Source: Ceratotherium simum simum
Lineage: Eukaryota > Chordata > Mammalia > Perissodactyla > Rhinocerotidae
Direction of reading: 5' to 3'
DNA length: 64,000 nucleotides
Assembly (NCBI RefSeq): GCF_000283155.1
Contig: NW_004454177.1
Location: 21,740,730 to 21,804,729, forward strand
The position numbers and the translations under genes are program-made. A model generated the notes under the pieces. The model made no database searches and was not told the DNA's origin. It was given only the letters and a program-made list of their open reading frames with translations. Below are positions 1 through 11,421 of the stretch, piece after piece; within the stretch, counting starts at the first letter, position 1; the number at the start of each line of letters is the position of its first letter.

Positions 1-238
1 GTTAAGTGAAATAAGCCAGAAAGAGAAAGACAAACACCATATGATCTCACTCATATGTGGAATATAAACCAACACACAGACAGAGAAAACTGTATTGTGG
101 TTACCAGAGGCAATGGGGGTGGGTGGTGGGCACAAGGGGTGAAGGGAGACACGTATGTGGTGATGGACAAACAAAAATGTACAACCAAAAATTTCACAAT
201 GTTATAAACTATTAAAACATCAATAAAAAATAATAATC
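1..238 (+). mobile_element. L1 retrotransposon 3' end, cut by the window edge
   Basis: Bases 2-67 read in one open frame as LSEISQKEKDKHHMISLICG plus one residue and a stop, which is the usual C-terminus of ORF2 in ungulate and carnivore L1s. About 155 bases of 3' UTR follow ('ggttaccagaggcaatgggg', 'caatgttataaactattaaa'), then an AATAAA signal and an A-rich tail at about 222-236. The rest of the element lies left of the window, so length and target duplication cannot be judged. The undisturbed frame suggests a fairly recent copy. Confidence 0.9.
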
Positions 239-446
239 CATATTTAATAAGTGATACCAAATAAAGAGCAAAAAGTATTAATGACTCAAATATTAATTTT
301 CCAATTGAGAGCATTAATTAAACTTCCTAAATGAAGAAAACATTTTCTATTTATTTCTATTTCTCTACAGTAAGACTTATATTAAGCATGATTAAATAAC
401 AAGTAAATAGAATTTTTCTAACCCCAGAACCGAAGAGTTAAATACT

Positions 447-740
447 TATGCTATACTTACACTAACATCCATGCTAATCCTCCTCTTTTTTTGCTGAGGA
501 AGACTGGCTCTGAGCTAACATCTATTGCCAATCCTTCTCCTTTTTTTTTCCCCAAAGCCCCAGTAGATAGTTGTATGTCATAGTTGCACATCCTTCTAGT
601 TGCTGTATGTGGGACGCAGCCTCAGCACGGCCGGAGAAGCGGTGCGTCCGTGCGTGCCCGGGATCCGAACCCCGGGCCACCAGTAGCGGAGCACACGCAC
701 TTAACCGCTAAGCCACGGGGCTGGCCTGTATGCTATACTT
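447..740 (-). mobile_element. ERE-type SINE with 12-bp target-site duplication
   Basis: The tRNA-like head is at the right end on the minus strand (reads 'ccagccccgtggcttagcgg') with a B-box-like 'ggttcggatcc' further in. The body carries the module 'agtagatagttgtatgtcat', and the left tail carries the other ERE module 'gctgaggaagactggctctg', both followed by T-runs. The perfect repeat TATGCTATACTT at 447-458 and 729-740 flanks the element (about 459-728). ERE SINEs are tRNA-derived, RNA polymerase III transcribed and moved by L1. The mixed body is discussed under findings. Confidence 0.93.
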
Positions 741-1086
741 CTTTTAAAGACTCGGTCAAGAGCCAATACGTTCTCTGTTCAGCTTAAGTTTAAGCTATTT
801 TGAATTATGTTTCTGTCATGTGCAACCAAAAAATGCTAAATAGTGTATATTTATTTCCTGCCCCATCCTAACATAGATATTGTAAAAAGAGGGAAGGGTC
901 ATGAAGAATTAGTGGGAAAATGACCTTTTCAAGAGAGCCTCTTAAATAAATAGGCCTAGGAAGAGAATTTTGGTTTGCTGCCTGCTTCTTTATGAACTAT
1001 GAGCTGGAAATGGATTTCACATATTTAAATAGTTGGGAAAAAACCCACCAGATGAATTAAAAGTATATGGAATTCAAATGCAACTG
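741..1086. other. Unassigned AT-rich intergenic DNA
   Basis: No open frame with protein character, RNA gene or repeat family recognised. Confidence 0.6.
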
Positions 1087-1257
1087 TCCATAAATAATGC
1101 TTTAATACAACACAGGCTTCTTCCTTTATTTTTGTATTGTCTATGGCTACTTTGAGGCTCCAGAGGCAGGCTGAGTAGCTGTGATGGAGACTATATGGCC
1201 CACAAAGCCAAAAATATTTACTATTGTCTATTTACAGGAAAAGTTTGCTGACCTCTG
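1087..1257. mobile_element. hAT (Charlie-type) non-autonomous DNA transposon relic
   Basis: The run 'tattgtctatggctac', 'gagactatatggcccacaaagcc', 'aaaatatttactattgtcta' and terminal 'gtttgctgacctctg' follows the common mammalian element whose ends read CAGGGGTCGGCAAAC. A second, oppositely oriented copy lies at about 29,976-30,210. MER58-like by memory; the exact subfamily name is unverified. Confidence 0.7.
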
Positions 1258-2970
1258 ATTGAGACGAATTTAACTTCGATGAGATTGTTCTTAGCTCAGT
1301 GAGTTAAATACAATATGGACAACGAACAGCAAAATTTCTCAGAGAAGAAAACAAAGAACTGGACTCTGGTATTGTTGATTCCATTATTTTCTGTGCTAAT
1401 CAATCTTCATTTAAAGCCAACACTGCTATTTACTTTCCTTGGCTTTTCTTTTTTGAATCAATGTGACCACTGTTTCTCTCAAAGACCTATTGTACTATTT
1501 AATTACCTGAAAAGAAGTTTGGGAAAAATGATACATATATATTATTTTAAAGTAATATATAAGTTCAGGGCTCTTATTAATCCCATTTTTCAAGGATAGA
1601 AACTGAGTCTAGGGTAAGTTTTAGTCCTTGCCCTCCGAACCAACACTCTAGCAAATGGTATAATCAGGAATCACACTGAGCTACCTGACTCCATTATGTG
1701 TGTGTTTCTTTTACCATCTTCCCTTATTGGGTCAGAGTTAATGAGAAAATATGATTTCTTTGGTACATCACAGCACGTGAGAAGAAAGGAGTATTAATTT
1801 TTTCAGAAAATGTGAGGCCTTTTAATTTATAAGCTCATTAATTCAATCTGACTTGGTTGCATTTTACTATACTTATTTGACCGGTTGTTCGATTGCCGTG
1901 CTTAAATCAAGTGAAAGTGTGGATTCACATCAACACAAGGTGAAAGCACTCATTATTCCAGGTACTGTGAGCCAATAACCAAAGGAGTGAGCAGCTTGCT
2001 TTCTTGGCCCACACTCTTCTGTGTAGAGTATCTCACAAAGAGGAAAAACAATAGACTGTATAATTAAAGGAATTGGGAATATATGGTCAAATCAGATTAA
2101 ACACCCGAAAATAATTAAAGAAACCCTAGCTGCTCTATGTAGAAATCCCAAACAAATGTAAGAAGTAAAAAAAGGGTTATTGCAAGGTTCTAAATCTTTT
2201 CTCTTCTGCTGTGTCAGAATATTTTAAAACAAACCCCAAGTTGAAGCGTTTGCTTTGTGATATTTGGCTTTCCATGTATACATTTTGTCAGATACAGCTA
2301 AAAAACCAAATACTCCAAAACACATTGAGTTTTCCTTTCCAGTGACATCCAGAGAACATATTATGACACAGTGCAGCTCAAGTAAGAAAAGAATAAAAGC
2401 ATGTATTTTAAAACTGATTTGCGAGGAATTTAAAAGAATGTCAAAATGTACCTGTTGACAAACAGCAAGTTCAGAAACTATCAAGCAACCAGTTAAAGCT
2501 CTTGTTACAAATACCTCACCAGATAGCAAAGTTTAGGTAGAAAGAGTTATTTTCTATGTAATTTAAGGGTATAAAATCTGTATTTTTTTTTATTCACATA
2601 GGAAAACATGCATAATAAAAATAAATAATTTCTTTATTTCTCTCTCATTTTATTCAATGTACTTGTATTCTTACCTATCCTGTCTGGCTTCTAAAAAATT
2701 GTTGAGACAGAGACATGAGCACTGCATTATTCTATTTGGTAAAAATATTAAAATTTTTACATACACACTATTTGCTTCCACATGTTGTTTAGATACTTGA
2801 TTTTGGCAGTGCTGAATATTCGATTTAGTTAACAATTTAGTCGTCAATAAAAATAATTGATGAAATTGTTTATTTATTTGAATTGGTGTAATAAACATAT
2901 GAACAGTGGCCTATGTATACCCAAAGTAGGAGTTTTCAATAAAATTTAGGAATGATGTTATGGAAGGATC
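1258..2970. other. Unassigned AT-rich intergenic DNA
   Basis: Short open frames occur on both strands (for example 1,315-1,599 plus and 2,224-2,529 minus), but they lack any recognised domain. The 2,224-2,529 frame is overlapped by an equally open frame on the other strand, which suggests chance. No repeat family recognised. Confidence 0.55.
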
Positions 2971-3172
2971 ATATGATATAGTCAAGAGGACATTGCACTT
3001 GGAATTACACAGGCCTGAATCTCTGTCATTTTATTTATTAGATGTGGGACTTTAGACAGATTTCTCTCTGAGCTTCAATATCCCCCTTTATAAAATGGAG
3101 GTAACAATAATAAACTTATAAAGCAGAGATAAAGATGAAATAAGATACTATATAAAAAATGTAAAATATTGG
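2971..3172 (+). mobile_element. MIR SINE fragment
   Basis: The order 'cacttggaattacacaggcctgaat', 'gatgtgggactttagacaga', 'gcttcaatatccccctttataaaatgg' and 'gatgaaataagatac' follows the MIR core (tRNA-like 5' part, then 'tcatctgtaaaatgggg'). Heavily diverged and flanked by no visible target duplication. Confidence 0.75.
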
Positions 3173-4249
3173 TTTCCTTTCCTTCTCTTTAGCCTAATGA
3201 CATGGCTGATCCTAGTCAGAACTTAACAATAGACTTCTCTGTGTCCAAATAATGTAACTGAAGTCCACTTGATTATAAGACTTTTTTAGGGAAGAAAAAT
3301 CATAATCACATGACGATAATGACAAATTAATTGATCATTTAAAAAATTAGTCCCAATCCAAATACTCTTCCTTTTTTTAGCACTAGCATTTATCTTTTTT
3401 GCATCTTGCCAATCTCTTTTGCATCAGTTATTTATAATAAGTGAGATTACAATGCTAATATATTGAAAGGTGAAACTACAAATCTTGCAAAAATTGTGGA
3501 TTTCATGAACTTAATAAAGGCAAATTTGGAGAATGGCTCCAATCATTAGAGCATAGCTACTAACAAATGAAGATTTGATCAAGTGGCGAGAAACTGCAAG
3601 AATGTGGACCTTACATGGTTCAACATATAGTGATTTAAAATCAAATAACTAAGACAGGACTTGCCAAATTGCTGAACTCCTCAAATAGTTTTGGGACAAT
3701 TACTTTTTGTGATCTTGATACAAAAGTTAAATAGGAAGCATGGGATGCCATGCTATCTTACTATTTTGTAGCAAAAAGGGTGGCAAAAAGACTTGAGTTT
3801 TTTTTTTTTCTCATGGTTGCAGTTATTACAAAATTTTTAAGTTATAAGATTTAAATCTGGCAATGTATAATTTCATTTTTTAAGAAAAAACATCAGCCAA
3901 AATATTTTATTTTCATGCCTATGAAATTTTGGTTGCCATTTTATATAGACCTGCTCTAAGGGAATAATTTCTGGTACCAGCTCTCCGAGGATAAAGAGGC
4001 CCCCTGAAGATAGCAATGATACCTGGTGCCCTTTCACTTCACGTCAGGGTTAATTTTTCCTTTCATTAATCCCTTTCCCATCTCAACCTCTCAGATTCAC
4101 ATTTCCAAGTGCCACTCATCTTCCAGTTGCCTTGTTGTCAGTTTGACGTCAACTAATCCCTACCAGCTGGTTATTAACATTAGCAGCTAATGATTTAAGG
4201 TGTCATCTCTCTCACAAGCCTTTGCTTTCTAAAGAGGATTCTTAAAGAT
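3173..4249. other. Unassigned AT-rich intergenic DNA
   Basis: Nothing supported: no coding signal and no recognised repeat. Poly-T at 3,799-3,810 is the only simple sequence of note. Confidence 0.55.
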
Positions 4250-4455
4250 AGATCTTCAAGATAAAATTTTATGTAATGCTTACTATCCTCCAAGAGCTTT
4301 ACATAAACTCTCTCTTAATTCTTAAATAATTCTGTGAGGTAGTTTTTATTATTTCTTCTCTATAAGTAAGATAAGGTTTAATTTCACAAACAAAGCCAAC
4401 AGTACTTGTCAGAGCCAGGATGGGAATTCCTGGCTGTCTGAGTTCAAACCTCAGG
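4250..4455 (-). mobile_element. MIR SINE fragment
   Basis: Reads as the reverse of MIR: 'taatgcttactatcctccaag', 'ctttacataaactctctctt', 'ctgtgaggtagtttttatta', then 'agagccaggatgggaattcc' and 'gagttcaaacc', matching the reversed tRNA-like head. Confidence 0.75.
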
Positions 4456-6349
4456 GGAAATATTACGGTATATTGTAGTATACTATTTGGAAGCAGAGAC
4501 TATCTAGTATTCTAGGATTACACTGTTTAGGGGACCACCTACTTGTATTCTCTGGATTTATTTACTTATATAGCATCTGGTTCTACAATTGATTTGAGGC
4601 TGTAGCAAATCTGTCTACCTGCCTTAAATTGAAGTTGAGGTAGAAATAATTTCTATCTAACAAAAAAATTTTTTTTTCTTTAATTGAAATTGTCTCAGTT
4701 GAAGTGTTACAGCTTGGATACAAGAACTGAAGTTCTTCTTAGCTGTATCCTAACCAATACTTCACAGAGAAAGAGTCTCAGGGCCACAGGGAATGAGAGG
4801 TTGCTGAGTTTTAGCATCTGGGACAAGACCAGGGCCTTTAGTCCTCTGCTGTCTATTGCTGTTTTATTTTTCTAAATTGAATAAATTATGTATTAGAGGG
4901 TTTACAAGGAGAAAGTGTTAAAGGGACAACCAAGTGCATTATGTTCCTGTTTGTTGTATGCTCAGGCATAGACTTTGTTATAGCTCATTACTTCATAAAT
5001 TCAGCTATATTCTATGATGGCTTGATATATATCTAGGAATAAAATAAGTTTAGTCTGTAAATATTCACATAATGCCCTTAATTCAGTTTCCTTGGTGCTT
5101 CCTATATAACCAATTATTATGGTTTTTTTCTTCTTCAATTTGAGACCCAGTATACACTCAGCACTAGTATTCCCCATGGGTGACATGAGTGTCACTACAA
5201 TTCTGTAATTAAAGGAGTGATGGTAGAGAGACTATTTGACTTGGAGAGCATGTTTGAGAGAGCTGGATCTGTGTCTATGGTTTTGAATTTGTAGGGAGCC
5301 AAATACATAAACGACTGGGGATGTATTTTGCCTGGGACTAAATCCCACATAACTTCACAGGATCACCAAGGCGAAACGATACTAGGGTAGTAGAATTGAG
5401 AATAAGCTATAGGTCTCGACAGTAGAATAAGGAAAGTGACAAAAGTTTTTTGAAATATGTTTCTTATATTTTCTGCTTTTTCTCTGGCTTTATGTACTCT
5501 GGTGTCTCTCCTATTGAATGTCAAGGTTGTAGGGAGAGGGCTTGCAACTTTTATACTCTTTTTTTGCCTTGTCTCAGGACCTATTAGAGTTCTCTCCAAA
5601 GAACCGAGATGCCAAATAATAATTCTGGCTATCTTCTCTTGAGGATATAAGCTTTTCTTTTTCACAACCATGGAGCCTCTGATGTTCCTGGGCATCTAGA
5701 GGGTGCATTAACTTTTGAGGCTTCTAGATTTTGTATGTTTGAGAACTACAGCAATACAATCCTTAAACAGTCAATGAATCTTCTGCATCTAAGCAGTTAA
5801 CTTAATCCTCATAACCATTTGGAGGTAAAAAATATAAGTTGTAGATATTAGTAATTTCAGTGTAGATTTGAGATCCGCTTAAACCATGCCACATAAATGC
5901 ACCAGTTCCGCCAGTAATTGGCAGCTATTTAAACTGGTTGGCATCATAGAGAAAAAACAACTAGCTTTATTTTCTTTTCCCACAGTGTTTACTGTAAAAA
6001 AGAAATATATGATGTTCACACTGTAAACACTTGCTCTGAGAGATCCCAATCAACCTTATAATTACTCCTGAGACAACTATGCTAATTATTCTTAATTTAG
6101 TCTCCTGCTCAGATCCCTTTCCCAGACTTCAGACTTATATATCAATATTCTGTCATACCTATAGGTATCTAACACTGGGTATATCTACAACTCAACTAAT
6201 CTTATTCTGTCCTAAACCAACTGTATTTCTTAGTTAATAGGAAATAGTCACAGAGCCTTAAACTTGAGTTCCTTTTATTCCTCAAATTCTGTTGACTAAT
6301 AAATGAATGGATCAATTAATCACTAAGGGCAATCATATTTAAAGTGATC
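4456..6349. other. Unassigned intergenic DNA
   Basis: No recognised family. At 5,363-5,695 long open frames overlap on opposite strands (110 codons minus, 61 codons plus); neither resembles a known protein. Possibly a decayed LTR or other old element, judged only from the run 'gaggatataagcttttc', so not called as one. Confidence 0.5.
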
Positions 6350-6450
6350 AAAATGATTTTAAGTAGGCATATTGAAATATAACGATGTACAGCTGAAATT
6401 TACACAGTTATAAACCAATGTGACCTCAATAAAATAATAAAAAAAAGATT
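6350..6450 (+). mobile_element. Old L1 3'-terminal fragment
   Basis: 'gatgtacagctgaaatttac', 'acagttataaaccaatgtga' and 'cctcaataaaataataaaaa' match the last 80-100 bases of many L1s, including the AATAAA signal and A-rich tail. Confidence 0.8.
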
Positions 6451-6629
6451 TTATGTGTAATTTCTAAAATAACAAATAAAATATATAATTTTGAAATGAG
6501 TAGAAGGTAAAAATGCAATTCAAAACTCTTTATTAATAAAAAAGACAGTGAAAGTGAATAGAGGGCAAATGACTCACAGAAAAAGCAGGGTAACTAGTAC
6601 AAAATAAGATGTAAAAATAGGTTAAACTC

Positions 6630-6682
6630 AGTTAAAACATAGTAGGCACTCAATAAACATTTGCTGAATGAAAAGATAAGTA
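6630..6682 (+). mobile_element. L2/MIR-type 3' end
   Basis: 'catagtaggcactcaataaa' followed by 'catttgctgaatgaaaag' is the shared 3' end of L2 and MIR. Too short to separate the two. Confidence 0.65.
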
Positions 6683-6834
6683 CAATGTTTGGTGTAATAA
6701 AATAAGCATTATTTTTGAGAAGTCGATAACACCATTGTTAAAAAAGATTTGTTTGTATTCATGTTATAAAAGTTTTAGTGTAGCTTTAGCGAAAATGCAC
6801 ATTATATTGTATAAAATATATCAAAAATTGAAAT

Positions 6835-6985
6835 CTTCGGTCCATCATTTACGAAGTGTAAGAGCTTAAATGTTTCACTTAATCTTTCTGAAGCTTAGAT
6901 TTCTCATCAGTACAACAGGGATGACAATAATCTTTAACTCTCAGATATTTTGCAGAGATTACATGGTATAGTAAACGTGAAAATG
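6835..6985 (+). mobile_element. MIR SINE fragment
   Basis: 'gtttcacttaatctttctga', 'gcttagatttctcatcagta', 'acagggatgacaataat' and 'cagagattacatggtatag' follow the MIR core in order. Confidence 0.7.
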
Positions 6986-7442
6986 TGATTGTTATATTGT
7001 AAAATGATATATACATATATATTTTTAAACTACCACCTAATCGTTTGTAGAAGAATTTTAAGTCCTACTTCAATGTAAGCTTCTGAGATAATGTTTCTGC
7101 ACATAATAGGACTAAAACATATTTAAAAATAAATAGTATTATTGATGTCTTTATTTAAAAGTAACTATGGAAATAACCTTAACCTCTAAACCATAAAATA
7201 ATTCTACATATGGTTATAGGTTTTATTAGGCTTATTTTTCATTTTCACAGAGCTTTTCTTTACAGTATAACCCTGAATTTCAAAATTACTAAACTGACAG
7301 AATCATTTTGAGCAGATGTGCTTAAAACTCTAGGAAAATATAATTATTTCCTGGTGGATAAATAACTGTTTCAGTATTCAATCAAGACGTTTTCATTCAC
7401 AAATGATACTGACAGGAAGTAACACTGATCTCTTGAAAAGTA

Positions 7443-7652
7443 CAGTCGCGTGCAGCATAACGACATTTTGGTCAATGATGGACTGCACATATGACAGTGG
7501 TCCCATAAGATTAGTACTATATAGCCTAGCTGTGTAGTGGAAGGTACCATCTAGGTTTTTGAAAGTATACTCTGTGATGTTCACACAAAGACAAAATTGC
7601 CTAACGATGTATTTCTCAGAACATATCCCCTTCATTAAGTGACACGTGATTG
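7443..7652. mobile_element. Tigger-type (Tc1/mariner) miniature DNA transposon, complete
   Basis: The left end begins CAGTCGCGTGCAGCATAACG and the right end is the near-inverted 'ttaagtgacacgtgattg'; a TA dinucleotide abuts both ends (7,441-7,442 and 7,653-7,654), as expected for Tc1/mariner insertion. Internal runs 'ccatctaggtttttgaaagt' and 'cctaacgatgtatttctcag' match the Tigger3/4 family. The 210-bp length means an internal deletion derivative without transposase. It was mobilised in trans and is long inactive. Confidence 0.88.
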
Positions 7653-7984
7653 TAAACAGGGAAATTTAGCAAATAAGTCAATTTTAGCTTTTGCTTTTAT
7701 TTACAGAAAAAAATGTGCGTTGTACATCCATTTGAGGTAATGAAAAAAAGGAACTTCGGGCTTTTTCTGAGTATTATTGAATCTTCTCTGATGTATAAAC
7801 TGTTTATAATTTCATAGTTACCACTGAACCATAGTAGCTGTTATACTTTGAAATAGTAATACTTGATCGTGATATTAAGTGACCCAAATATCTGTCATAA
7901 ATATGAGTTATGATAAACTAATAGCAGGAAACTGATAGGAACTGTCTATAGCCCTGTAAAACTCAATTATTAGAATCAGCACAT

Positions 7985-8130
7985 TTATTCAGTTATTTAA
8001 CATGAATTTATGAATATCTACTAACTGTCGAGTACTGTGCTAAGCATAAGGGATATGAATAGGCTATGGCAAATTTTGTACCCTTAAAGAACATATAACC
8101 TAATAAGGGAGATAAAAATATTAGTAAACT
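7985..8130 (-). mobile_element. L2 LINE 3'-terminal fragment
   Basis: Reversed L2 end: 'gaatatctactaactgtcgag', 'tactgtgctaagcataaggg' and 'cccttaaagaacatataacc' correspond to the L2 3' UTR read backwards. Confidence 0.7.
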
Positions 8131-8329
8131 TTCACTTCCAACACTTTACTTGACATAATGAAATTCTGATAAAATAAAATTATAAACTAATTATGATTGA
8201 AAGGAGGAAGTAAGACAAGAGGGAGAACAAAATAGAATCAAACATCAATTAAACAGGTGTGCTATGGTGATCTACATGACTATTTGGATGAGACAAAAAT
8301 CTGGGTCTGAGATTTGTAGTATACGTCAA

Positions 8330-8455
8330 GTTATTTACTTGTTTCACAATACACAATCTCATCCCACCAAAACAAAGGCAGTTGTTGAGATCATAGCTAA
8401 CGGGTGCCAGAGTAGGGACTCATACCAAGGCTGCTCTCAGTGAGTAGCCCTGGCT
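8330..8455 (-). mobile_element. MIR-like fragment, weak
   Basis: 'ctcatcccaccaaaacaaagg' and 'gggtgccagagtagggactcataccaagg' loosely follow the reversed MIR head. Low similarity. Confidence 0.4.
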
Positions 8456-9399
8456 TATTCTTTCTACACTTACCCTGCCTCATCAGCAAGAATTTTTTAC
8501 TTCCCCAAGACATTTTCAAAGTTCTCCTTTTAATTGATCAAGCAAGGCACTAGAATTAAATCACTATTTCTCAATATCATTGTCATCTCAACTAAAAAAT
8601 CCAATTCTCTAGGTTTCAGTTTGTTCCCTTGGCCAAAAATATAAAGTGTCACATTTTATTCTTCCATATTGATGATGTGAATCACATTTCATTTATCTAT
8701 TCTACAATTCAGATCATTATGAGAAAAGGTAAATAGTAAGAAAAGTTTTCTTACTACATAGCTGATCTATTTTTCCCTGTTCTTGTTTGTGATTTTCTTC
8801 TCAAAGTTTCTGATAGCCATGCATGGGCTAAAAACCTTGACTAATTTTATTTATTTATGAATGTTATGCATTTGTCATTCAACAAATATTTTTTGAGCTC
8901 TGACTCTATGTCAAGCACTGTTCTAGGCATGAGGTACAGCATTGAACAAAAACTACAGAAATTCTGTCCTCATGGAATTTACACTCTAATTGAAGGAGAC
9001 AGTAAACAAATAAGTGAATTTGTACAGTATATAGAAAGTGATGAGTGTTATGGAGCATAATAAAGCAGAGGAAAGGAATTGTGGGGATGCATATCAGAAA
9101 AAGGAAGATCAGGAAAGGTATTACTAAGAAGGTGAAATTTGAAGACACTCATGACAATGTGGGAGTGAGCCATCCATATACCTGGAATAAGAGCAATCTA
9201 GGCACAGGGAACAGCAACTCTAAAGGCTTTGAGCCAGTAGCATGTCTCCTTACTTGAGGAACATCAAGGAGGCCAATATGACTACATACAAGAAAGTAGG
9301 AGGAAGAGTAGTAGATGAGGTCAGAGAGAACACGTGGAGCCAACGGTGAGAGCTCTCTAAGCCATATAAGAACTTTGGTTTTGACTCTGAATGAGGTAG

Positions 9400-9768
9400 T
9401 GTATTAGTTTTTTTGAAGTGCCATAGCAAAATACCCTAGACTGGGTGGCTTAAACTATAGAAATTTATTTTCTCACAGCACTGGAGGCTGGAAGTCTGAG
9501 ATCTGGGTGCCAGCATAATCAGTTTCTGGTGAGAGCTCCCTTTGTCACTTGCAGACTGCCACTTTCTCACTATATTCTCACATGTGGGAGAGACAGAGCT
9601 CTCTGCTGCCTCTTCTTATAAGGGCACTAATCCCATCACGAGGGCCCTACCCTCACGAACTCATCTAAACCTAATTACCTCCCAAAGGGCCCATCTCCAA
9701 ATACTATCACAGTGGGGGTTGGGGCTTCAATTTATGAATTTTAGAGTAACTCAATTCAGTCCTTAGCA
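9400..9768 (-). mobile_element. MaLR (MLT1-type) solo LTR inside L2
   Basis: On the minus strand it begins TGCTAAGGACTGAATTGAG and ends AACTAATACA, with the TG...CA boundaries of an LTR. Internal marks on the plus strand are 'actgggtggcttaaac', 'cactggaggctggaagtctg', 'cttcttataagggcactaat' and 'cctaattacctcccaaagg'. It interrupts L2 between 'ctgaatgaggtag' and 'gatggggag'. No clean 5-bp duplication remains. No internal MaLR sequence is present. Confidence 0.82.
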
Positions 9769-10502
9769 GATGGGGAGTTTTTGGAGAGTTTTGGGGAGGG
9801 GCATAACATGATACAACTTGATTTTTAGAATCACTCTGGCTATTATGTTGAGAATAGATTGGAAAAAAGGTAAAGGCAAAACAAGGAAGATTAGCTAAGA
9901 GGATACTGTAATAATCTGGGTAAGAGATGATGGTGGTTTATTCTAGAGACCTAGCAGTGGAGGGTGTGAAAAGTGGTCAGATTTTGCAGAAAGTTTTGTG
10001 TAGGGCCGATAAAATTGCTGATGGCTTTGTGTGGGGTGTGAGAAAAAGTAAAAAGTAAGAATGACTCTAAGGCCTGGTGAATTGTAAGAAAAGGAATTAC
10101 CATTAACTGAGGTGGAGAGAATGCCGGTGGGGCAGGTTTGGAGGAGATATAAGCAAGAGTTCAGTTTTGGACGTGGTTAGGTTAAGCTTGAGGTGCCTTT
10201 TAGCCATTCAGATGGAAATGTCGAGAAGTCAGTTGGATATAGGAGCTAGAGTTCTGGTTGGAGCCATACATTTGGAAGCTGTCAGTATTTAAAGCCTAAC
10301 TGTCAGGTGAAATCTAAGAGAGTGAGGGTATATTGAGGAAAGAAGTTCAAAGACTGAAACTTGGGGGACTGCGACATTAAGAGTTTGAGGAGATGAGGCA
10401 AACTCAGTAAAGGAGATTAAGAAGTAAGGTAAGAGGAAAACGAGAGTGTGGAATCCTGCAAGAAAGTGTTTTATGGAGGAAGGAGTGACCAACTTGAGGA
10501 CT

Positions 10503-10930
10503 AAAAATCATCCAAACGTCCACCAAGTAAGGAATGGAGAAGCAGAATGGGGTGTGTCTGTACAATGGAATACCATTCAGCAATATAAGGGAACAAACTA
10601 CTGATACGTGCCACAACACGGATGAAACTTAGAAACATTAAGCTAAGTAAAAGAAACCAAACACACACAAACACACACCACACAGACTGTATATTGTATG
10701 ATTTCATTAAAATAAAATTTCTAGGAAAGGCAAAGGTATAGAGACAGAAAATAGATCACTGATTACATGGGGACATGGGCGGGAATACCTTGATGAAATG
10801 ATGGAAGGATTCTGAGACTGGATTTGGGGGATGGCGGCACAACTGTATAAAGGTACTAAAACTCATTGAACTGTTCACTTAAAATGAGTGAATTTTCTGG
10901 GATATAAACTGCATTCAACAAATCTGTTAA
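10503..10930 (+). mobile_element. Old L1 3' end inside L2
   Basis: Order of L1 3' landmarks: 'tccaaacgtccaccaagtaa', 'gtacaatggaataccattca', 'acaacacggatgaaacttag', 'gtatattgtatgatttcatt', 'gtatagagacagaaaataga', 'actcattgaactgttcactt'. ORF2 C-terminus plus 3' UTR only; 5' truncated. Confidence 0.85.
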
Positions 10931-10976
10931 AAAGAGAGAGAGACAGAGAAAGGGGGACAGAGACAGAGAGAGAGTC
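10931..10976. repeat. GA-rich simple repeat
   Basis: Imperfect (GA)n with interspersed 'gacagag' units directly after the L1 3' end, probably grown from its A-rich tail. Confidence 0.8.
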
Positions 10977-11421
10977 AGATAGACAGAATTGGAGGAGCGG
11001 AATTGGATGGAGTAGGTACAGACAAAGCTTTTGAAGAGTTATGCTATGAATAGGAGCAAAAAAATAAGGTAGTAGCTGAAAGAAGACATGAGTCAAGAGA
11101 GGTTTGCTCTAAGTGCAGGAAAGGTTAGGGTTGCACGGTGTAGGGAAAGATCCAGAAGAAAGTAAATAATCTCTGGTAAAGATGCAGAAGGGAGAAAGGA
11201 GAATTACTGAAGTGATTTCTTTAAGTAGACAAAAAAAGACTAACTGCAGTGCACAAGTTGAGGGATTGCCTTTAGAAGCACAACAATGCATCTCTGCTAA
11301 AAAAGGGAAGTTAGAGTGTGTCAATACAGATGCTAATGCGTGTGTGATTTGGTGATGAAGGCTTGTGGAAGTTATCTTTTAATTGTTTTGCTTTTCACAA
11401 TGAAATAGGATGCATGGTTAT

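Larger units (their letters stand above)
8866..11330 (-). mobile_element. L2 LINE, 3' half, broken by two later insertions
   Basis: The sequence reads as L2 reversed, starting from its 3' end ('tcaacaaatattttttgagc', 'tgtcaagcactgttctaggc', 'cctcatggaatttacactct') and continuing into the ORF2 region ('cagttttggacgtggttagg', 'gatggaaatgtcgagaagtc'). On the minus strand 11,037-11,100 still resembles the reverse-transcriptase stretch before the catalytic block (SYYLIFLLLFIA). A MaLR LTR (9,400-9,768) and an old L1 3' end (10,503-10,930) sit inside it. The part that should encode the catalytic FDTVDH-like block is missing at the L1 insertion. L2 is dead throughout placental mammals. Confidence 0.88.

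Noticed and set aside
584..787. Plus-strand frame with an RNA-binding-like, arginine-rich look
   Set aside because: It lies wholly inside an ERE SINE.
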